NCBI RefSeq assembly: GCF_900110575.1
Contig: NZ_FOEF01000002.1
Span: 620,001 to 684,000 of the forward strand
From: Amycolatopsis saalfeldensis
GTDB lineage: Bacteria; Actinomycetota; Actinomycetes; Mycobacteriales; Pseudonocardiaceae
Direction of reading: 5' to 3'
Length of the DNA: 64,000 nt
In this document: in pieces, positions 63,574-64,000 of the stretch
Layout: each line of letters opens with the position of its first letter
Numbering within the stretch: the stretch's first letter is position 1
Notes under the pieces: model-generated
What the model saw: only the letters and a program-made list of their open reading frames with translations
What the model was told of the DNA's origin: nothing
Databases searched by the model: none
Program-made: the position numbers and the translations under genes

Positions 63574-64000
63574 ATGGAACGGCCCCTTCTCGGCGAGCCC
63601 CTCGGCCTCGACCTGCTCAACACCACGTGGATCGACCGCAGCGGGCCCGCCGACCTGCTCAGCGACATCGGCGGGATGCGGATCTGGCTGGAGCAGAACG
63701 ACCTGGACCTGCCCGTCACCGCCGCCGCCCGCGCCGCCCTGGTCACCGCCCGCAAGGCGATCCGCGCGCACACCATGGCGTCCGAGGCGGAATCCGGCCC
63801 GGCGCGCGACGGGCTGAACACCGTGCTCGCCTGGGGACGGCACCGCCCGGTGCTCGGCCCGTCCGGCCCGGAGACGGTCGCCGACGTGGCCGAGCCGGAC
63901 CGGCGCGCGGGCTGGCTCGCCGCGGTGGACTACCTGGAGCTGCTGGCCGCCGACCCCTCGCGCGTCCGCCACTGCGCACACCCCGAGTGCGTCCTGTACT
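63574..64000 (+). CDS. CGNR zinc-finger/ABATE domain protein, cut by window end
   Basis: 142 residues are visible from ATG 63574 and the frame is open at the window's end. The N-terminus LGEPLGLDLLNTTWIDR with VTAAARAALVTARKAIRAHT fits the ABATE (DUF1470) domain, and the last visible VRHCAHPECVLY is the start of the CGNR zinc finger (C-x4-C). Proteins of this kind are stress-linked putative regulators. Divergent from the VOC/PPOX operon, its probable target. Confidence 0.83.
   Translation, partial: MERPLLGEPLGLDLLNTTWIDRSGPADLLSDIGGMRIWLEQNDLDLPVTAAARAALVTARKAIRAHTMASEAESGPARDGLNTVLAWGRHRPVLGPSGPETVADVAEPDRRAGWLAAVDYLELLAADPSRVRHCAHPECVLY

Overview
The window is high-GC DNA with dense coding, many GTG/TTG starts, short 4-base start/stop overlaps, many TetR-family regulators beside SDR enzymes and an absence of insertion sequences. 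This fits a large actinomycete chromosome, most likely Pseudonocardiaceae (Amycolatopsis-like); that assignment is an inference from composition and protein style. No rRNA, tRNA, CRISPR array, prophage or transposase was seen.

Region 1 (1-14.4 kb): small regulator/enzyme pairs (GNAT, TetR-SDR with a clear operator, proline iminopeptidase-like hydrolase, P450, SDR-TetR, RibD/DHFR-like reductase). An oligopeptide-type ABC transporter operon (fused two-domain ATPase, binding protein, two permeases) follows. It is divergent from a mandelate-racemase-subgroup enolase enzyme, with two dyads in the shared region. Region 2 (14.2-25.6 kb): a Cys-rich mini-protein, a FUSC membrane protein divergent from its MarR regulator, a DinB-like protein, an acyl-CoA synthetase, a Ser/Thr kinase with a triplicated four-cysteine ectodomain next to a lipoprotein and an FHA protein, a YrdB-like protein and a secreted SH3/CHAP-like protein. 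Four different minisatellites (54, 47, 61 and 42 bp units) fill the gaps here.

Region 3 (25.7-33.9 kb): glutamate dehydrogenase, then a sugar ABC importer operon ending in a GH3 hexosaminidase. Two DasR-like boxes lie at its promoter, so the operon is read as dasABC plus a beta-N-acetylglucosaminidase for chitin-derived sugars. An alcohol dehydrogenase and an SDR follow.

Region 4 (34.0-53.5 kb) is the most coherent part: a nearly complete choline-to-serine route. A candidate permease, choline dehydrogenase and betaine aldehyde dehydrogenase make glycine betaine. A GbcA-type Rieske oxygenase should demethylate it to dimethylglycine, probably fed by the Rieske ferredoxin and FAD reductase at 52.0-53.5 kb. 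A dimethylglycine oxidase yields sarcosine, heterotetrameric sarcosine oxidase (soxBDAG) yields glycine, and GlyA makes serine. PurU and a cyclodeaminase/cyclohydrolase handle the one-carbon tetrahydrofolate units. A 12-bp element is shared by the oxygenase and ferredoxin promoters 5.9 kb apart, tying the two together.

Region 5 (53.5-64 kb): LysR; a truncated deazaflavin-reductase-like gene with an SDR and TetR around paired operators; a DHFR-like protein with an ArsR-SRPBCC fusion; an arylsulfatase; a P-loop kinase; a TrmO homolog; an alpha/beta hydrolase; and a PPOX/VOC pair divergent from a CGNR-type protein cut by the window end.
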